Shown here: one piece after another, positions 62,575-64,000 of the stretch | Numbering within the stretch: the first letter of the stretch is position 1 | How the letters are laid out: each line of letters starts with the position of its first letter | Source of the DNA: Zunongwangia atlantica 22II14-10F7 | GTDB lineage: Bacteria > Bacteroidota > Bacteroidia > Flavobacteriales > Flavobacteriaceae | NCBI RefSeq assembly: GCF_002094855.1 | Contig: NZ_ARYN01000011.1 | Coordinates: 124,001-188,000, forward strand | Length of the DNA stretch: 64,000 nucleotides | Direction of reading: 5' to 3' | Translations under genes and position numbers: made by a program | The notes under the pieces: model-generated | What the model saw: only the letters and a program-made list of their open reading frames with translations | What the model was told of the DNA's origin: nothing | The model's database searches: none

Positions 62575-62884
62575 ATTAACCATTATTATATTGTTTTTAA
62601 TGCACTTTTTTAATTCAAAAACTAATCAATTCGTCTTATTTTTTTCTAAAAATTTTCTTCTGCTTCTATTACAACTTAGAATTTGATTTATCAGCTATAC
62701 GCATTACTAATAAATCTAGTTAAAAATATCGAATATCGTATCAATTATTTGGCTGTATGATGATAATCGAAATTAACCAGGTATTCGGGATAAAATGGTT
62801 CAGCTATTATAGCTATTGTGATGTTTTTAAATGAAGATAAATTTAGAACTAATGTATAATAAGGTTGGATTACTTTATGGTGAT
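62575..62884. other. 310-base intergenic stretch with one repeat copy
   Basis: It holds the first copy (62717-62757) of a 40-nt repeat whose second copy is at 63369-63408. No open frame or strong hairpin was otherwise seen. Confidence 0.45.
62717..62757 (+). repeat. 40-nt repeat, copy 1
   Basis: TAGTTAAAAATATCGAATAT then CGTATCAATTATTTGG then CTGTA. About 33 of 40 positions match the copy at 63369-63408. A shorter relative (AAAAAACATCGAATATTGG) lies near 53517. Confidence 0.6.
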
Positions 62885-63301
62885 TTACCTGATTTTTAAT
62901 TTAAGCCACTTATTTCGCCAAATAGTGATTGTCGCGATGATGCCGAAAAGAAAAAGTAGAAAAATTGCGATCCCAACATTTTTTGAAACCACATGAAAAT
63001 TGAAAGTGATAAGACCAATTAGTGGAAAAATTGCTCCGAATAATGGCATTTTTCTATTCAGAAATTTATTTCCGCTAACGCTTATTTTTGAGTTTTCAGT
63101 AATGCTCTTTAAATCCATTTTTTCACTTCCACACCATTGAATTTTTGCTTTTAAAGGTTCATTACCCCATTCTTCTGGTATTTCTATTGTTTTTGCTTCT
63201 CCATTATTTAAACTGGTTAGCGTATGTTTTCCAAGTAATATTTCATACGAACAGTTTTTGTTAAAACTTTCTTTTGGTCTATGTAAAGTGATTTTTTTCA
63301 T
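62885..63301 (-). CDS. Membrane protein of unknown function
   Basis: A 138-residue protein. A soluble N-terminal domain of about 80 residues starting MKKITLHRPKESFNKNCSYE has a beta-rich look (LGKHTLTSLNNGEAKTIEIP, PLKAKIQWCGSEKMDLKS). Two membrane segments follow (MPLFGAIFPLIGLITFNFHV and VGIAIFLLFLFGIIATITIW) and a basic tail. No family was recognised. It is flanked on both sides by copies of the 40-nt repeat, as if it were a single-gene unit. Confidence 0.7.
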   Translation of the reverse strand: MKKITLHRPKESFNKNCSYEILLGKHTLTSLNNGEAKTIEIPEEWGNEPLKAKIQWCGSEKMDLKSITENSKISVSGNKFLNRKMPLFGAIFPLIGLITFNFHVVSKNVGIAIFLLFLFGIIATITIWRNKWLKLKIR

Positions 63302-63368
63302 AAACAGTAAATAGAATTGAAAGTGAACAGTTAGGATTTAGTTTCTAAACTTATGATAATAATAAATA

Positions 63369-63408
63369 TAGCTAAAAACATCGAATATCGATTAATTATT
63401 TACCTGTA
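63369..63408 (+). repeat. 40-nt repeat, copy 2
   Basis: TAGCTAAAAACATCGAATAT then CGATTAATTATTTACC then TGTA, followed by GTTGATTATACGC and TTTGTTGG. It aligns with copy 1 at 62717 in the same orientation, 652 nt apart, with the gene 62885-63301 between them. Confidence 0.6.
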
Positions 63409-63439
63409 GTTGATTATACGCTTTGTTGGAGAACGTTTT

Positions 63440-64000
63440 TTAGTCAATTCCTAAATCATCTGTTATTGAGTGTTCCAATTTAATCTCACTAATTGGTATT
63501 CCCATATTTCTGTTTATAATTCCGATTATTATTCGCTCAACTTCATATTTACTCGTTACATTTTGGATGTCAATGAGTTTTTCTTGATTCAATGCAATTG
63601 TCCAATGAATTAAGTCACGTATTGTTCCGCTCGAAACAGGTGTAGTTCTTTTTATGGTTTTCATTCCGAAAATTTTTACGTGAGAACCTAAATTTGGATT
63701 AAAATCAAGAGCAACTAATTCAGGTAATTCAAGCCCGATTTCTGTTTCCAAGAGATACCAGTTTTCTTTCAGTTCGGTTTGAGTAAGCAATTCTGATAAT
63801 TTTGTTTCGGGTTTAATTGCTTTATCTGTCAATTTCAGATTCTGAAATGCTTTTCTAATTCGATAAAAAACGATTTGAGTTAAGCATTTTTCAGTCGGAT
63901 TTATAATGATTTTGTCATAAACAGAATCCACAAAATTTTGAACTGTATAAATTTTTTCCGCTTCGGAATCCTCAATTCTTATTCCAAATTTGTTCTCTAC
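63440..64000 (-). CDS. Acyl-carrier-like protein, 5' part outside the window
   Basis: The minus-strand frame is open from the right edge to the stop at 63440 (187 codons visible). The visible start, VENKFGIRIEDSEAEKIYTV then QNFVDSVYDKI, resembles the second half of an acyl carrier protein. The middle (CLTQIVFYRIRKAFQNLKL, LELPELVALDFNPNLG) is unrecognised. The end, NRNMGIPISEIKLEHSITDD then LGID, resembles the first half of an acyl-carrier or DUF1493 domain, cut by the stop just where the Ser-containing helix would follow. A GTG near 63931 is only an internal Val. Confidence 0.7.
   Translation of the reverse strand, partial: VENKFGIRIEDSEAEKIYTVQNFVDSVYDKIIINPTEKCLTQIVFYRIRKAFQNLKLTDKAIKPETKLSELLTQTELKENWYLLETEIGLELPELVALDFNPNLGSHVKIFGMKTIKRTTPVSSGTIRDLIHWTIALNQEKLIDIQNVTSKYEVERIIIGIINRNMGIPISEIKLEHSITDDLGID

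Noticed and set aside
1-64000. CRISPR arrays, tRNA or rRNA genes, insertion sequences
   Set aside because: No regularly spaced repeats, no cloverleaf-like or rRNA-like sequence and no transposase-like protein were recognised on either strand by reading.

Overview
The window is AT-rich DNA from a member of the Bacteroidota, most likely a polysaccharide- and protein-degrading Flavobacteriaceae species. The basis is three SusC/SusD pairs, two ECF sigma/FecR anti-sigma cassettes, GH92 and GH125 mannosidases, many short Cys-lipidated proteins, start regions without Shine-Dalgarno sequences, and several promoters matching the Bacteroidota -7 element TAnnTTTG. The genus cannot be fixed from the sequence alone. 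No rRNA, tRNA, insertion sequence or CRISPR array was recognised.

Layout. 1-9582 (+): a mannan or mannoprotein utilisation locus, with the 3' end of a SusC gene, SusD, a discoidin-type surface lipoprotein, then GH92, a basic-secretory-protein-type metallopeptidase, GH125 and a second GH92. 9921-12787 (+): a tightly overlapping ABC exporter operon with a LolA-like periplasmic protein, followed by a decayed small gene. 13008-19222 (-): single genes, namely a DJ-1/PfpI lipoprotein, a Crp/Fnr-type regulator with no normal start codon, a retropepsin-like lipoprotein, a serine hydrolase and several unknowns. 19536-28924 (-): ECF sigma, FecR, SusC, SusD and a large zinc metalloprotease, probably a protein/peptide scavenging system. 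29384-30534 (+): an outer-membrane barrel gene broken by a frameshift. 30961-34753 (-): a NarX/NarL-type two-component system and three small membrane proteins. 35748-41030: glutamate dehydrogenase, a 52-residue Cys-rich microprotein and a sigma-54 two-component pair, flanked by two helical proteins that look alike. 41213-42761 (-): a small multidrug resistance (SMR) exporter and an acyltransferase-like membrane protein. 43251-48716: a likely zinc-homeostasis region with alkaline phosphatase, a Fur/Zur-type regulator, a COG0523 GTPase and two lipoproteins. 48981-52407 (+): a LytS/LytTR pair and a secreted protein. 52537-53442 (-): an acetyltransferase and a tautomerase. 53791-61740 (-): FecR, ECF sigma, SusC, SusD and a YdcF-like protein. 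62164-64000 (-): small unknown genes ending in an acyl-carrier-like gene cut by the window edge.

Two patterns cross gene boundaries. First, an intergenic repeat of about 45 nt, with two long forms of about 100 nt, occurs six times in the same orientation, often right next to the 3' end of a minus-strand gene. Second, a GCAAC-n3-GTTGC palindrome sits about 20 bp upstream of the -7 boxes of both the COG0523 operon and a novel lipoprotein gene, with weaker relatives near the alkaline phosphatase. It is a good candidate for the operator of the Fur-family regulator encoded between them.
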